Numbered from the stretch's first letter, positions 35,271 through 46,112 are shown. The stretch is 64,000 bases of DNA from Vandiemenella viatica (GCA_031002005.1 JARYHS010011408.1:224357473-224421472), one strand, 5' to 3'. Translations and numbers: made by a program. Notes: generated by a model not told the origin, from the sequence alone.

Positions 35271-35740
35271 AATTTAATTTAATTGCAATGGAGCACAGGC
35301 TCCGGTGGCAATTTCCCTACACACCCATCTTCCCCCTATCCTGCACCTACCTACATTTGCCCTCTACAAATTTTATCTTTAAATTCTTTCAAAGTTTTCG
35401 GTAAATTATTCATCATTTCTCTTGGTAACTCATTCCAATCCTGACACTCTTACCTAAAAAAGAGAATCTTCCCACACCCTTGTGCCTGAAATCGAGTGCC
35501 AGCTTGTGGTCATGGTCATCTTTTCCCTTCCATGCACTACTTTTCATACCTATTGCAATATCTTTCCATGCCTCATCGCCAGTATATGTGCCCTGTACAC
35601 TCCCATGACCTGCTGCATACCCCACCGCAGGCTGGTCCGTGAAGATATCGGAAGATTTCCACAGCACGCCAGTGTTAGAAGAGATGCCAAGACCACGGTG
35701 TATTACGGATACCATTTCAAGACTTCCATGTTGTAATACC
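35271..35740 (-). mobile_element. LINE-X 3' end fragment
   Basis: Second-best LINE-X copy. The plus strand opens with aatttaatttaattgcaatg and ctccggtggcaatttccc (complement of the 3' UTR). The minus strand then encodes SSAWKGKDDHDHKLALDFRH and KGVGRFSFLGKSV, almost the same as the 58465 copy, preceded by GYAAGHGSVQGTYTGDEAWK. The frame breaks where the other copy reads NWNGLP. Lies just beside a SINE-A. Confidence 0.72.
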
Positions 35741-36500
35741 TGATTTCTTAATAGTCTAGCAGAGAAGTGGAAAAAAAAACCGTTCGCAAACTGAGCGATA
35801 GTTTTCGTGGATTATTGTTGTATTTTTTAAAAGTTTCTGGGCGTAGCAGATTTTAAGATTCCATTAGGGTTATTGGGCGATTTGAATTATTTATGGTCAG
35901 CAACGATTCGGCAGATGTATGGTTTACAGTTCTCAGTGGTGATGCAACACTGGTCAAGCCACACTCGCTTGAATATATGCATTTCCTATTGAAATCGTGA
36001 CTGATAGCAATAAAACATGAGACTTATTCATATTGCATTTTCCAAGCATTGTTACTCAAAGAACGGATGGAAATCTATGTAAAACAATTTTCTAAGCCTT
36101 GGTATCGTTAGAAAAAACTTTGTCGAACTCTTTCCAACTTTCTGAATCGAATTGAGATGATCTCCTTGCAAGAACAAATTTAATTTCCAATTTAAGGTAA
36201 CTATAAGGGAAACATATTATATTTTTATTTAATTTAAAGTTAATTAAAACAGAAAAGAATACCCAGTTAAATGTTTTATTAGTTGTTACGGAAATGTTAA
36301 TAATATAATATCTATGGTTACCAAAGAAGAATGAGGGGCTATAATCTGTGGAGTCGGTCAGAGAGAGAGGATGGCGGAATTTGGTTAATAAGGAAAATGA
36401 GAGAGGAGATCTGATGGATAGTACTGTATGAAATGTAAAGGTTGTGTATTATGAAGAATTTTGATGTGAATAAAGGTTCATTTACTAATAATAACGAAGA
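35741..36500. other. No gene recognised
   Basis: AT-rich; no supported feature until the element Z flank at about 36525. Confidence 0.45.
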
Positions 36501-36889
36501 CAAGAACTAATTCATTAACAAATCTTATATCTTTAAACGAGCAATTCTTGTATATATATATATACTAGCTGACCCGGACACGCGTTGCTGTGACTTACTA
36601 ATTATAGTACGTTGGATTAATGTTATTGTAAACTTCCTCAAGTAGTCAAATTAATATTCACTAATAAAGACAAAAACATTGTAGTCGATTTGGAAATTCA
36701 AATGTAATTGGTAAAGAGTTACGGAGAGTTGAAATTAAGTACAAACGATCATAAAAATTTTTAATTTACATTTCATTACAAATTACTTAATTGAAATTAT
36801 ATAAAAATTGATATTTATAAAATAAATAAAAAATTATTTTTTATTTATTTATATAAACTGAAATTTCAGTTATATCTTCAGTCATACTG

Positions 36890-37085
36890 TTTTTATATTT
36901 TCCCCACAAACTCGATGATTGTGTTGGATAACATGTTGTCAAAATAATTGCAAACAGTTTGCCGAATACTATTCGGCGTGGCTGTCAACGCTGCATCAGC
37001 AAGTGTCAGGTCCCAATAATTGTTGTCTACCAGCAGCTGCAACTCGCGACATGCATCTTGACATGTATTGACACTCGACATGTAT
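36890..37085 (-). pseudogene. Helitron helicase domain, short fragment
   Basis: The minus frame reads NTCQDACRELQLLVDNNYWD followed by LTLADAALTATPNSIRQTV. This corresponds to the F.DVC.ELGLL.DD..W...L.EA segment of Pif1-type helicases fused to Helitron Rep. It lies out of order and far from complete; the Walker motifs are not present. Deleted on both sides. Confidence 0.62.
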
Positions 37086-37249
37086 TGAACACTCGACCAT
37101 TAACTGTTCGTAAACATTCGAAAGAAGCTGGTCCGGGAACATTCACCAATAACAAACGCTGAAAGAAACATTCACGTTGTTTTGGATGCACTGTGTAAAG
37201 TCTTTGCTTTGAATATGCCTGCGATCGAAAGGATGTGGTTCTCTTTGTT

Positions 37250-38460
37250 TAAGTGGCTACCATTTTTTACCTAATTTGTTCCATGAAAAATAGCTTGGAA
37301 CATCGGTATATAATAATGTTTTTGCGAATTGGCGGAACACATCAGATTTTTGACACAATGTGAAAAATTCAGTTTGTGGTTTGTCGTTTTTGGTGGCTCA
37401 AGTATTCTTTGGAAAATATTTTCTTCGGTGAAATATACACGTTGACCGTTTTCAAGATGTATTGCAAGATGGTGGATGGAAGGGTCTCTTTCATGGGTGC
37501 GGAAACAAAAAAATGCCAGATAGCTTCGTTGCTGCTGATGTATCTACCTATTTGGTATCCTGTTATTTCGTCATTTTTATTTACATTTTGAACTTCACAT
37601 ACGACCAAATCACTGCCTTTATTAACATATTTGCAAACGTACTTAATGGATTTTACAGAACTGCAAAACTCCACGTTAATATGAGCCTTATACGTTTTTG
37701 AAAGCAATGGTGAGTATGATACCACCCACTGATTGTCAATTTCAACTTGGTTTCTAGAATTTGACATTCGCATTGTAAATGTTTGGCCACCATTCTCAGC
37801 GTTTCTGCGGCGATACAACGGATAACCATTGATATCCGTAATAGTATCATTCGTATATTCCTTTGGAAAACGCTTCTTACATTTTCCACATTCCATGCAT
37901 GGCGATGTCATGTTAAAAGCACCGCACGGTCCGTGGATCGAGTTACTGGTAACAATATCAAACAATTCCTGATCAATTAATGGGTCCGGAATTTCGGCTG
38001 AAATTATTTCATCAATTTCTTCTGGACGGATTTTAACTTAAAGCCTAATCAAAATGTGAGAATGAGGCAAACCTCGCTTTTGCCACTCAATCAAATACAG
38101 ATAGCAACGTGTGTTACCGAAACCTGAATGTTTTATGATTAAATCAATCAATGATTTTAATTTTTGTTTGAACACACGTACCGTGACATCATGACGATGC
38201 ATTGATTGATGGCCTGGTAATAGCAATGTTTGTATTTCTTCCCAATTCGGATTACATGTAAATGTAATAAACAAATCTGGACGACCATAATGACGTACGT
38301 AAGTCATCGCATATTGTATATATTCCTGCATGTTCCGTGAACTGCCGATGTGGCTTGAAGGTAAAATAAATGCATTACCGATATCATTGGCGTTTAAATT
38401 TTCATAAATATTGCCGATAAAAGTATCTCGTAAGAGGATGTATTCCTCCGATCGTTATTT
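37250..38460 (-). pseudogene. Helitron replication initiator (Rep, HUH nuclease) domain
   Basis: Minus translation includes QYAMTYVRHYGRPDLFITFT and CNPNWEEI. Then KRGLPHSHILIRL carries the HxH metal motif (HSH codons at 38056-38064). An in-frame stop (38038-38040) follows directly. The frame then runs to 37369 with GPCGAFNMTSPCMECGKCKK, EIDNQWVVSYSPLL and VKSIKYVCKYVNKGSD. Its two tyrosines (codons 37639-37641 and 37627-37629) are the expected nucleophiles in the Y..KY..KG arrangement. It would nick DNA at the Helitron ends. The stop and later decay make it non-functional, though catalytic residues survive. Confidence 0.88.
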
Positions 38461-38599
38461 AGCCTGGTTGTATCGAATAAATCGCAAATGCTTGTTTTCA
38501 ACCTTGGCGTACATATCCACGACGTATTGAAGGCACAGTTGACGATACCGAAGGATATAGTTATCCTAATTACGTCTAATCATCAATCAGGGGGCGTAG

Positions 38600-38736
38600 T
38601 AGTTCATTGAAGTAACTTTTTTATTTGTTTTATTACCTGAAAAAATAACAAATTAAATAGTAAAAAAAAGAATAAGAAATCAATATAGTGGGCCCGCTAT
38701 AATCCGTCCCCTGGTCGCAATACCGCGGGTCTACTG
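38600..38736. mobile_element. Possible pogo-like terminal repeat within the Helitron
   Basis: The right edge, read on minus, is CAGTAGACCCGCGGTATTGC next to TA (38737-38738), resembling the ends of pogo/Tigger-type elements. It interrupts the Helitron open frames between 38460 and 38739. The matching left end was not found, so this is only a suggestion. Confidence 0.3.
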
Positions 38737-38738
38737 TA

Positions 38739-39880
38739 CTAATAAAATAACGAATTCAATAGTTGAATATTAAATTTACCAGCAATTGGATCACGCTGTT
38801 TGATGTTGATGTGATATTCATTGTGCCCTTGCCAGAATATCAGTGGATACTGGAGTGCGTCATACGAACGGTGTAGATCCGAAATTATACTAACAGTTCT
38901 ATCTTGACGTGTGACTTTAATCAACTGAGTCACCAACCATAAAAACTGCAACTTCATCTACGGTTGGCGCGTTGAATCTGCCAGCGTGTTCTCCTGATGG
39001 TAATTTGTCAGCTTTGATGACAATTTGATAGTTGTCATTTTTTAATTGTGGCGACACAATTGAATAAGTTGATTATTATTTTCCAAACAATTTTCCAACA
39101 ATACCACAATTGCTCTCTCTTCTGCTTGTTCGATGAAATTATCCTGGCACTTAGTTTTCAAGCGTTCCTCACAATTTCCAATAGATTTGGAAAAACTTCG
39201 GGTCATCGTTTGGCATCGGTATCAACGACCCAAACTTATGGTACACCTGGCCTTGTCTTTTGAATTTAGCTTCAAAATGACGTCCATCAGATGTAAGATC
39301 GCAAATTTTTGTTGCCTCAATAGACGTCATCTGGAAGCAAGAATTGAATTTGCGTGTCTTGCGCAGAAACAATTTTGAATCGAATCGTTTGATTCGCCAG
39401 CAAGAAGGATTCGAAATGTTCTGGCGGATTGGGTAGTGGTAATAATACATCTTTTCCTGATGCACAACACATGCCGGCTGCTTCATTGCGGAATTTCAAC
39501 GCCTGATAATACTGGCATATTTTGCTCATTGCACCGATTGCAGTTTTAGATTGTGCAGAGTAATCAATGGCTGGTGCATATTGGAACGCAAGACGAACAA
39601 ATGATACACGTGTTAAAGCACGGCTGATTTACTGTCTCTCTCGTTCTCTTTCACTAAATGTAGCGATGTGCTGTTCTCGTGCCGCTCTTGTTCTCGATAT
39701 ATTCTGTCACAGACGTTCATCACGCTGTTTTTGAGATTCTTGCATACGACGCTCAGCTGTCCTGATTCTTTGAACTTCCTTACTTGCCGCGATTTGTGTT
39801 GCTGATTGATGAGTTCTCTCGTCGTGCGTCTTGCCTCTCTGCTACACGCATTGTCGAGGTTAGATTCTTTGGCGACATTT
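38739..39880 (-). pseudogene. Helitron Rep N-terminal region
   Basis: From the right: an arginine-rich start (about 39880-39600, decayed); then KICQYYQALKFRNEAAGMCC ASGK, a cysteine motif typical of the Helitron N-terminal zinc-finger-like region; then TKICDLTSDGRHFEAKFK and GQVYHKFGSLIPMP; then SYDALQYPLIFWQGHNEYH. Several frameshifts and stops separate these parts. The order agrees with full Helitron proteins, upstream of the Rep core. Confidence 0.74.
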
Positions 39881-40682
39881 CACTGAAAAATATTTGAATT
39901 ACAACAAAAAGTGCCTTTCTTAAAGCCTTAAAATAAGACACTATAATACAGTGGGTCCATTGAAAAATACAGTAAAATGGAAGTTAAGAACTAATGAGGA
40001 AATATAAAATAACATTGAAAAAAATAACAGAAAAAGAAGAATGATATTTTTTGATACATTTATAGCATGGATGACACCAGGCTTTCAAGAGGTTTGAAAT
40101 AATACCAGTGAACTGTATGGAAAGAAAATTTTTTCGATGCCAGACTTTGAATATGGCAGGATCCAAAGGTAGAGAGGAGTGCAATAATGAAGGAGTACTG
40201 GGGAGGAAGAAAGAAAAAACAACAGGAGAGGAATTGAAATTGACACGTGGTCTCTAGCTGACCATAACAAAAAGAAGAAGAAAAATGATAAGCTAGCGAG
40301 AAATGCTTACACGATTCGAATTTATCGAAACGTTTTCTTCAATGTTATATTCATGTGTGTAATTACTTTTTCGCTAGGTATAAAGACACACAAACTATGA
40401 ACAACAATACAGATAATTATAACACAATCCACAGCACAATTAAAATTGAAGAAACGCACACATATGGCGTGGAATAGACCGTAGCATAAATAAATCGAAA
40501 TACAACGCCATCTATTTGATGGTTCGATAAATTAATACACCGCCATCTGTTAGGAATAAACTGTAGCATAAATAAATTGAAACATAACGTGATCTACTGG
40601 ATGATTACCCAACCTAGCTAACCATGTGTTGTATTGATAAGTTAACACATCGCCATCTGTTAGAAACTTATGGAACTATAAT

Positions 40683-40965
40683 AATAATTACGTGTGGTCG
40701 TAATGACCTGGATTCTACTGGCTGGGCATTCTGCCCTGTCGTAGCCGCCTTTACCTAGCCAGCCCATCCAGCCTGGTACAGGGGACCTATATTTTAACTT
40801 CGAATCCGAACCACAATACCGTCCTGGCATACAGCATGCTGCGCCGGGGGTTAATGCCTGGTTAAGTATCTATAAAAATCCTAGCCGAGACATGGACTCG
40901 AACCGGGGACCTTTCCATTTCCAGTCAGACGTCCTAACCACTTAGCCAGCAGACCGCTTAGCGTG
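40683..40965 (-). mobile_element. SINE-B copy nested in the Helitron
   Basis: Tail (ATT)n at about 40681-40692 in transcript sense, body, then tRNA-like head with box B near 40895-40910 (ggactcgaaccgggg on plus) and box A region near 40935. It lies in the non-coding 5' part of the Helitron and so postdates it. No clear TSD. Confidence 0.85.
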
Positions 40966-41173
40966 GGTGGCTTACAAATAATTACAAACAATTGTCCTAT
41001 GACAAACATTTAATGAACATTTATTTCGCAAATAATAAATATTGAGGTCTATAATCCAGATAAAAACTATCCTATCTTTTAAGTTGGACTAAATTACACA
41101 TATTAAGCCAAATTTCATCTAAATCGGTTATGTAGTTTCGGAGTTCATCCCGGACGAACATCGTGACACGAGA

Positions 41174-41450
41174 TTTTTATATATATAAAGATATTTCGGA
41201 TCTCGGAAACGGCTACGACGATTTGGATGAAATTTGATACTTAGATAATGTTTTGACTTTTAAAATTACCTAAATAGTTGTCTTCCTTACAAAAAAGCGA
41301 GTTTCCAAAATACGAACAATTTTTTCACTAGATATGTCGAAAACGGCACTAGCGCCATCTCGTAGACAACTCAGGTACCAGAAAGCCTACAAATAGATTC
41401 TCTCTGATTTCAAAGAATATTTAAACGAACAGTTCTTGTATACTGGCTGA
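41174..41450. mobile_element. Element Z, right part, split by the Helitron
   Basis: The sequence tatatatataaagatatttcggatc... gatttggatgaaattt continues, across the Helitron, from ctttaaacgagcaattcttg and the TA run at 36530-36564. The phrase recurs at 41427-41447 (ttaaacgaacagttcttgta), so element Z appears to contain a tandem period. A second copy of the gatttggatgaaatttc to caggtaccag stretch lies at 42214-42375. Family unknown; no coding. Confidence 0.55.
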
Positions 41451-41722
41451 AGCGTGGAAATAGTAACAATACAAGTTTAATTGTAAAACATTTAAAAAGG
41501 AAGATAATTAAAAAATTATGATTGGTTTTGTCAGAGGTGATAAACTTCTTTGAAAATAATATTACCGGTACAAGTTATAAAGTAATCATCGTTTACTTTT
41601 TGATCGTAAAAAGTGGTTGTTAGTTTGTCATTAAATACTACCACGCGAGGTATGAGCATCGTTTTATCGGAGTGAATGAATTTAGCACTGATGATGTTCT
41701 ATCATTACCGTGACGTCACAAT

Positions 41723-42077
41723 CTGATGATGAATTCTTATAGAACGCGACGAAACATATCGAAAATAAAGAATAAATGTTCTTGATATCTCGCTTGGTTT
41801 ACGAGGTATAGCATGTCAAAAATCAGTAATAGGTATAGTTCCTTGTGCTTTTGGCGACGTTTCTCCTGGTCCATGCTGTATTTCAACCTAACAACAACCA
41901 TTAGGAAAAAACTAAAACATTGAAAGTACATTTCCACCGTATAGGCATAGTGCTTTTGGTGGATTCTTTTTCTGGTCCAGGCCGGATCTAATCCTAACCT
42001 CTTCACTTGAGGTATCAGAAAAATAAATTCTTTATTTTCGATTTGTCTCGTCCAGTTACATAAGAATCCATCATCAA
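41723..42077. repeat. Inverted repeat derived from Helitron helicase sequence
   Basis: The arm 41723-41776 (ctgatgatgaattcttat ... cgaaaataaagaat) is the inverse of 42023-42077. The right arm lies within the Helitron helicase fragment below, so the left arm is an inverted duplicate of that coding end. Between them, two diverged copies of a ~100-bp segment (gtgcttttggcgacg near 41845 and gtgcttttggtggat near 41950) repeat in direct orientation. Confidence 0.65.
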
Positions 42078-42260
42078 GGATTTTCGTAGAATGCCCTGAA
42101 TTAACACAAATCTCGCAGCATTAATTAATCCCTGACTGGCATTAAGATTTCTGTTTAACATAATAATAGCATTTTTCTTTGAAAGCAATTTATGAGGCGG
42201 TCTCGCAAATGGATCTAGCGATTTGGATGAAATTTCATATGTAGATAACGTTTTGCTATT
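42015..42260 (-). pseudogene. Second Helitron helicase fragment (C-terminal)
   Basis: The minus frame reads PPHKLLSKKNAIIMLNRNLN, then ASQGLINAARFVL and SYVTGRDKSK. It parallels the PPHKL.LK...IMLLRNL.P..GLCNGTRL motif near the end of Helitron helicases. It lies upstream, in minus sense, of the 36565-41173 element and outside its 5' end, so it belongs to another Helitron copy. Short and degraded. Confidence 0.6.
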
Positions 42261-42375
42261 CAAGTTTTTAACACGATTTAAAAAAATAAAGGAGCAATTT
42301 TTGTATTTGGTTTCTTGAAAACGGCTCTAACCTCATTACGTAGAAGTTTCAGGTACCAGTAAGCCTACTGATGTT
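42214..42375. mobile_element. Element Z, second partial copy
   Basis: Shares with 41210-41390 the ordered phrases gatttggatgaaattt, agataa(c/t)gtttt, a gaaaacggc phrase, (c/t)gtagaa..ctcaggtacca and aagcctac. Direct orientation relative to the first copy. The start overlaps the helicase fragment by some bases, so the junction is uncertain. Confidence 0.5.
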
Positions 42376-42703
42376 AGTTAAGCTTCTATTTGGTTAACTG
42401 TGCACCTCAAAACGCCTAGGAAGCCTTCAAGCCTTTTACTTTAATCAAAATCTTGGATATTGAACAGAAATCGAAAGATACCGAGCGAAGATCGGTCACC
42501 CAGGTACTACCTTATATAACGCGAGGAAAACCAGTAGACTGAGACAACTGAATGATTTTTTTTGGCCAATAAAAATTATTGTTTACATATAGTACCGTTC
42601 AGAATCTTCTACAATGGTGTAATAGAGATTTATACAATTCCCAATATCGTTTATTTACTCATTACCTATGAACGCCAGTCCCTTGTAATTATTGGCAGTT
42701 GTT

Positions 42704-43210
42704 AAGTTAACGGTTTCACTATTCCTTCACAACGGATATCCAGAAATGGTGCTGCAGGCAGCTTAAAAGCCATGTACGCATCACTAGGAGCATTATGTAC
42801 AATACAGGTGCTACACCAGATGAATCTTTCACTAAAGACCATCTTCATGATTAAACAAGCTGTGTGAGCATCAATAAAGTTTAAACACCCATATTTTTTT
42901 AAGTTTTTTGAACTACGCAGTGGACTGGACATTTCCTTGACACTGAATATTAAATTTATCCGGTAATGAGCATATTCAGTGCACATTTCCTCTGTGTCCT
43001 TCCATAACCACATTTTCTGTTTCCAACAAAATGAAGTACAATATCATCTATCTGTTCAGTTCTGACAGCTATAGTTCGTTCTTTACCAGGAGATTCACCA
43101 ACTGGAGTGTCATAACGGAATCCGTACAGCACTGATTCGAAACAAAGTATGATTATATACAACAAGAACAGGTGTAAGCTAGTAATGCTGTTCTTCAAGC
43201 CAAAAACCAT
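42704..43210 (-). CDS. Candidate small secreted protein, frame-disrupted, family unknown
   Basis: The minus ATG at 43208-43210 has a good context (aaaATGG). The first frame begins MVFGLKNSITSLHLFLLYII, a positively charged start followed by a long hydrophobic core and FES, which looks like a signal peptide. It ends as VGNRKCGYGRTQRKCALNML at 42956. A second frame, open from about 43043 to the stop at 42704, carries MWLWKDTEEMCTEYAHY and then CLNFIDAHTACLIMKMVFS and RFIWCSTCIVHNAPSDAYMA, ending DIRCEGIVKPLT. A single-base shift or a small unseen intron in the 43043-42956 overlap would join them into roughly 155-165 residues with about ten cysteines. I recognise no family; it may be a pseudogene or transposon-derived. 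Confidence 0.35.
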
Positions 43211-43219
43211 TTTCTTTTT

Positions 43220-44117
43220 GTTTTAAGTGAGAAAATTTATGCGAAATATAATTATGCTAGACTAAACATTTTGGAAATAGGCACCCCTTAGAATGTCAAG
43301 ACGTTGTGAAAGATAAATAACTGCATTATAAAGTCAAAAGTATCTCATCTTTGCTTGTCGTTTAATGCCCTGCTTTCTTCTTGTTCCTTGCAATGATCAG
43401 GATACCGCAGGGTCGACATTTTCCAAGATGTTGGGATTTGACTGGCTTGTCGCTGAGCTCAACGCCTCCTGAGGAGGAATGTTCTGTTGACATTCGTCTG
43501 CGAAACGAGTAATTATGTTCTGTGTAAACTAATATTTTTGTTTGTGCAATGTGTAACTAAAAACAGCGCAGATGTGGAACATTATTATTAATTTCCCGTG
43601 TTAAGTGCCTTACTTGAATCAGCTGTTAGTGACAGTGTAAATGTATTTTTATTTAAAAATCACGGCGCACACCATTAGTTTGGCGACAAGTTAGTAGACC
43701 GAAATGAAGCAGACACGTATTGCGCATGAGAGTGTGAAACGCGGGCTGAGAGAGCCGTTGTGTGTGTTGGCAAGCGGCACGTGTCGCCAGGCGTTCGTCG
43801 TCTGTTAGTATCTCCATTTGACTGCAGGCAGTGCGCCATAAATTACCATGCCATTTTGTCGTGTATACATGTGCCGGCTGCCGGGTGGTATGGGAGCGGC
43901 TTGCCTGCCATAACTTGAAGACGACGCTCCTAGCAGCCTGTCACCGACCACGATAAAAGGGTAGGAGACTCCACTCGTGCTAAAAGAAAAAAATGTGGGA
44001 GGGATCTGATACTTTTGTGTACTATAGTTGCCCCAAAGTCCAAATACGTTGGATAAAGTATCAAACGATCCTCTTTCGATTACTTGCATAATGTTGTGCA
44101 AGCAAAGTTTAACTTAT
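43220..44117. other. No gene; hammerhead-like motif at 43469-43506 and a GC-rich patch
   Basis: CTGAGGA (43469-43475), a six-base stem GAATGT/ACATTC (43477-43482 and 43490-43495) and GAAAC (43502-43506) occur in order. However, six extra bases separate the stem from GAAAC, so it is not a canonical core. A diverged relative of the same segment is at 51975-52085. The GC-richer part 43640-43960 has no recognised feature. Confidence 0.3.
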
Positions 44118-44430
44118 TTTGTAACTCCTTTAATTAATTTCATTTTAATTGCAATCCCTCGTATGCAATTTCCCTGCACGCCTATCACCATCCAACCACA
44201 ATTGTCTTTTAACTCTTTCTGGTAAATTGTTCAGCACCTCTCTGGGTAGTTTATTGCAATCCCACTTGCACGCAAAAGAATTTTTTACACTACGTCTGAA
44301 ATCGAAGCCAGCATTTGGTTTTGTATTCTAAACCGATACTGACTGTCGGAAAGACAGTTAGATTTCCGCGAACTTTTCTGGAACACCTCTGATATATAAA
44401 TAGATCCCGTTGTTGCATAGGTGTAATTTC
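44118..44430 (-). mobile_element. LINE-X 3' end fragment, old
   Basis: The plus strand begins tttaattaatttcattttaa, then tgcaatttccctgcacgcct, the complement of the LINE-X 3' UTR. The minus strand then gives a degraded version of the C-terminal peptide (LPREVLNNLPERV after frame adjustment near 44200-44250). Confidence 0.52.
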
Positions 44431-44625
44431 AGTGTTGAAGAAGCGAAGCAACGGTGATACATGTATACAAAGCAAAGAAGGGTAGGGAAAGAATCCCCAT
44501 AATTTACCAAACAATAATTTCAACATCCGGGGTCGGAAGAATTTTAATCAAGTAGGAGACTGGTGATGTATACAATCAAGGATCTTAAGGAATATGTCAT
44601 GTTCTGTACATGTAGTGTGAACGCA

Positions 44626-44873
44626 CCGAGCGTGGTGGTGTAACGGATAGCGTTCTGGCCTCGCATTCGGGAGGACGGCGGTTCGAATCCCCGTCCGGGC
44701 ATCCAGATTTGGGTTTTCCATGGTTTCCCCAAATCACTCCAGGTGAATGCCGGGATGCTTCCTTCAAAAGGCCATGGCCGAATTCCTTCCCATTCCTTGC
44801 CCCCATCCTTTCCCGTCTCTAAAGACCACGTTGTTAAAAAGGGACGTTAAACTGTTACAAAAAAAAAAAAAAA
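44626..44873 (+). mobile_element. SINE-A reference copy, full length with 12-bp TSD
   Basis: The exact repeat agtgtgaacgca lies at 44614-44625 and 44874-44885. The tRNA-like head has box A tggtgtaacgg (44636-44646) and box B ggttcgaatcc (44690-44700), the internal promoter of RNA polymerase III. The tRNA-unrelated body follows (ttccccaaatcactccaggt near 44725), then the cccgtctctaaagacc tail motif and a 16-base A run. Sharp TSD, full length and intact promoter boxes suggest recent insertion. The head does not fold as a complete modern tRNA and lacks a proper 3' acceptor, so it is not a tRNA gene. Confidence 0.95.
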
Positions 44874-44885
44874 AGTGTGAACGCA

Positions 44886-45945
44886 AGTACATAATGGACT
44901 TCGTAAAAGATGATCAGAGTGAGATGCCACTAACTGTAGTAGTGAGACTTAAACTTTCTCAGACTGATATGGAGACAAATGAGCGAGGGTGATCTTAAAC
45001 CTTCACCAAAGGATACGATGTTCTATCGGTAAGGCATGAAATACGCAAATTTCATAATTCTTTGGTGATCATGACTCTTTAAGAACAAGTATAAGTTTCT
45101 TACGACATTCTGCAAATTTATTACATTGTTAATAAATAATCGTCAATGCAACTGGTTTTTTTATTTGTTCATTTTTACGTTTTAGTATCATGCTATACTA
45201 CGACTACGACAAGTATGAACGGAATATGCTTTGTAAGAACTAACTCCAATTCGTGGCTGATGATGAAATGAGTAGAAACCAGTTTGACAGTAAAACAAGA
45301 AGAAACAGTTTCAATGTCGGTTATTTATTAAAAATTTGGTTAACTGTAAATTTGTTTACAATTACAGTACAGAATAATGTGTAGAATAAGCTATGATCGA
45401 AACTAAAAAAACTTTCACAACACTCTCGCATGTCACCCCATGTGTAATTCCACTGAATCTTCAGATAACTATGACTCAAAGATTCTTTGAGACTGAATTC
45501 TTTTATAAATTTTATGCCAACAGCAGTGGATAAAATGTGGTCAACTAAGTATGTTGTCTTTAATACAACAGGCTACTTCCTTCCATCTATTTGTGTATAT
45601 TGAGACACGATGTAGGAAATAAAATCACGTAAGATGTGGGAAAAATGATAGAAAATAGAGTGTGATGGGTATCAATTATTTACATTGGTATTAGTAGGTT
45701 TTGTAGATGCATATTTATGCTTTCCTCACAAAGTATGTTTCATTAGGAGATATCTGTCATGCCGATAACAACAGCTTTTTTATGTTATTTTTTTAAGAAA
45801 ACTGAATACTAATTCACAGTGTAAGTATTGATAGATTGTGACTGATGTTTGTCACTCATGGCCAGAACCGATTTCTTTTCCTATAAAATGAGTTTCGAGA
45901 CCTTCTGCCTCGGAGCCAGCTCTATTTTTCCCACTAGTGCTTTAC
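44886..45945. other. No gene recognised
   Basis: AT-rich. One isolated CTGATGA/GAAAC pair at 45257-45279 has no convincing stem between. Nothing else supported. Confidence 0.4.
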
Positions 45946-45949
45946 GCAT

Positions 45950-46112
45950 CGTAGACGTCGAACTCATTAGAGGCAGGAGAGGATTCCTGCTTTCACCAGG
46001 AGTGATTTCGGCAAACCATTAAAACCGAAAACTGTATGACTAGAGTAGTAGGATTGATGACGTGTCGCCTCGAATGCCAAGTCTGATCATTAATTCACCA
46101 ACCAGTCCCGGT
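45950..46112 (-). mobile_element. SINE-A copy, strongly diverged
   Basis: Tail motif gcatcgtagacgtcgaactc near 45945-45965, a body with a deletion, and a barely recognisable head (cctcgaatgccaagtc near 46071). It is among the oldest copies in the window. Confidence 0.56.

Larger units (their letters stand above)
36565..41173 (-). mobile_element. Helitron relic, 4.6 kb, with canonical termini
   Basis: Read on minus, the element starts TCTCGTGTCACGATG (5' end at 41173), preceded by A, and ends ...CGGGTCAGCTAG at 36565, followed by T. TC and CTAG ends inserted between A and T are canonical for Helitrons, which transpose by a rolling-circle mechanism without TSD. I see no convincing hairpin just before the CTAG. 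The flanks join into element Z, which supports the boundaries. Coding parts: an N-terminal region (38739-39880), the Rep domain (37250-38460) and only the start of the helicase (36890-37085), with in-frame stops. A SINE-B sits in the 5' non-coding part (40683-40965). Not autonomous. Confidence 0.86.

Noticed and set aside
37369..37965. Active host or transposon gene (198-codon frame)
   Set aside because: It is the C-terminal part of a Helitron Rep domain, preceded by an in-frame stop and followed by loss of most of the helicase.
41723..41755. CTGATGA ... GAAAC as another hammerhead-like core
   Set aside because: The segment is the inverted copy of Helitron helicase coding sequence at 42023-42077, no convincing stem lies between the two halves, and the other arm has lost both motifs (TTGATGA, GAGAC). 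Chance within decayed coding sequence is the simpler explanation.
43640..43720. Primer-binding site of an LTR retrotransposon (gtttggcgacaag)
   Set aside because: The phrase resembles known primer-binding regions, but no LTR ends, polyprotein or second LTR were found nearby.
44626..44710. tRNA gene (also at the heads of other SINE copies, e.g. 5395-5460, 60001-60075)
   Set aside because: Box A and box B are present, but the acceptor stem and cloverleaf are incomplete. The sequence continues into a conserved tRNA-unrelated body and poly(A) flanked by a TSD, so these are SINE heads.
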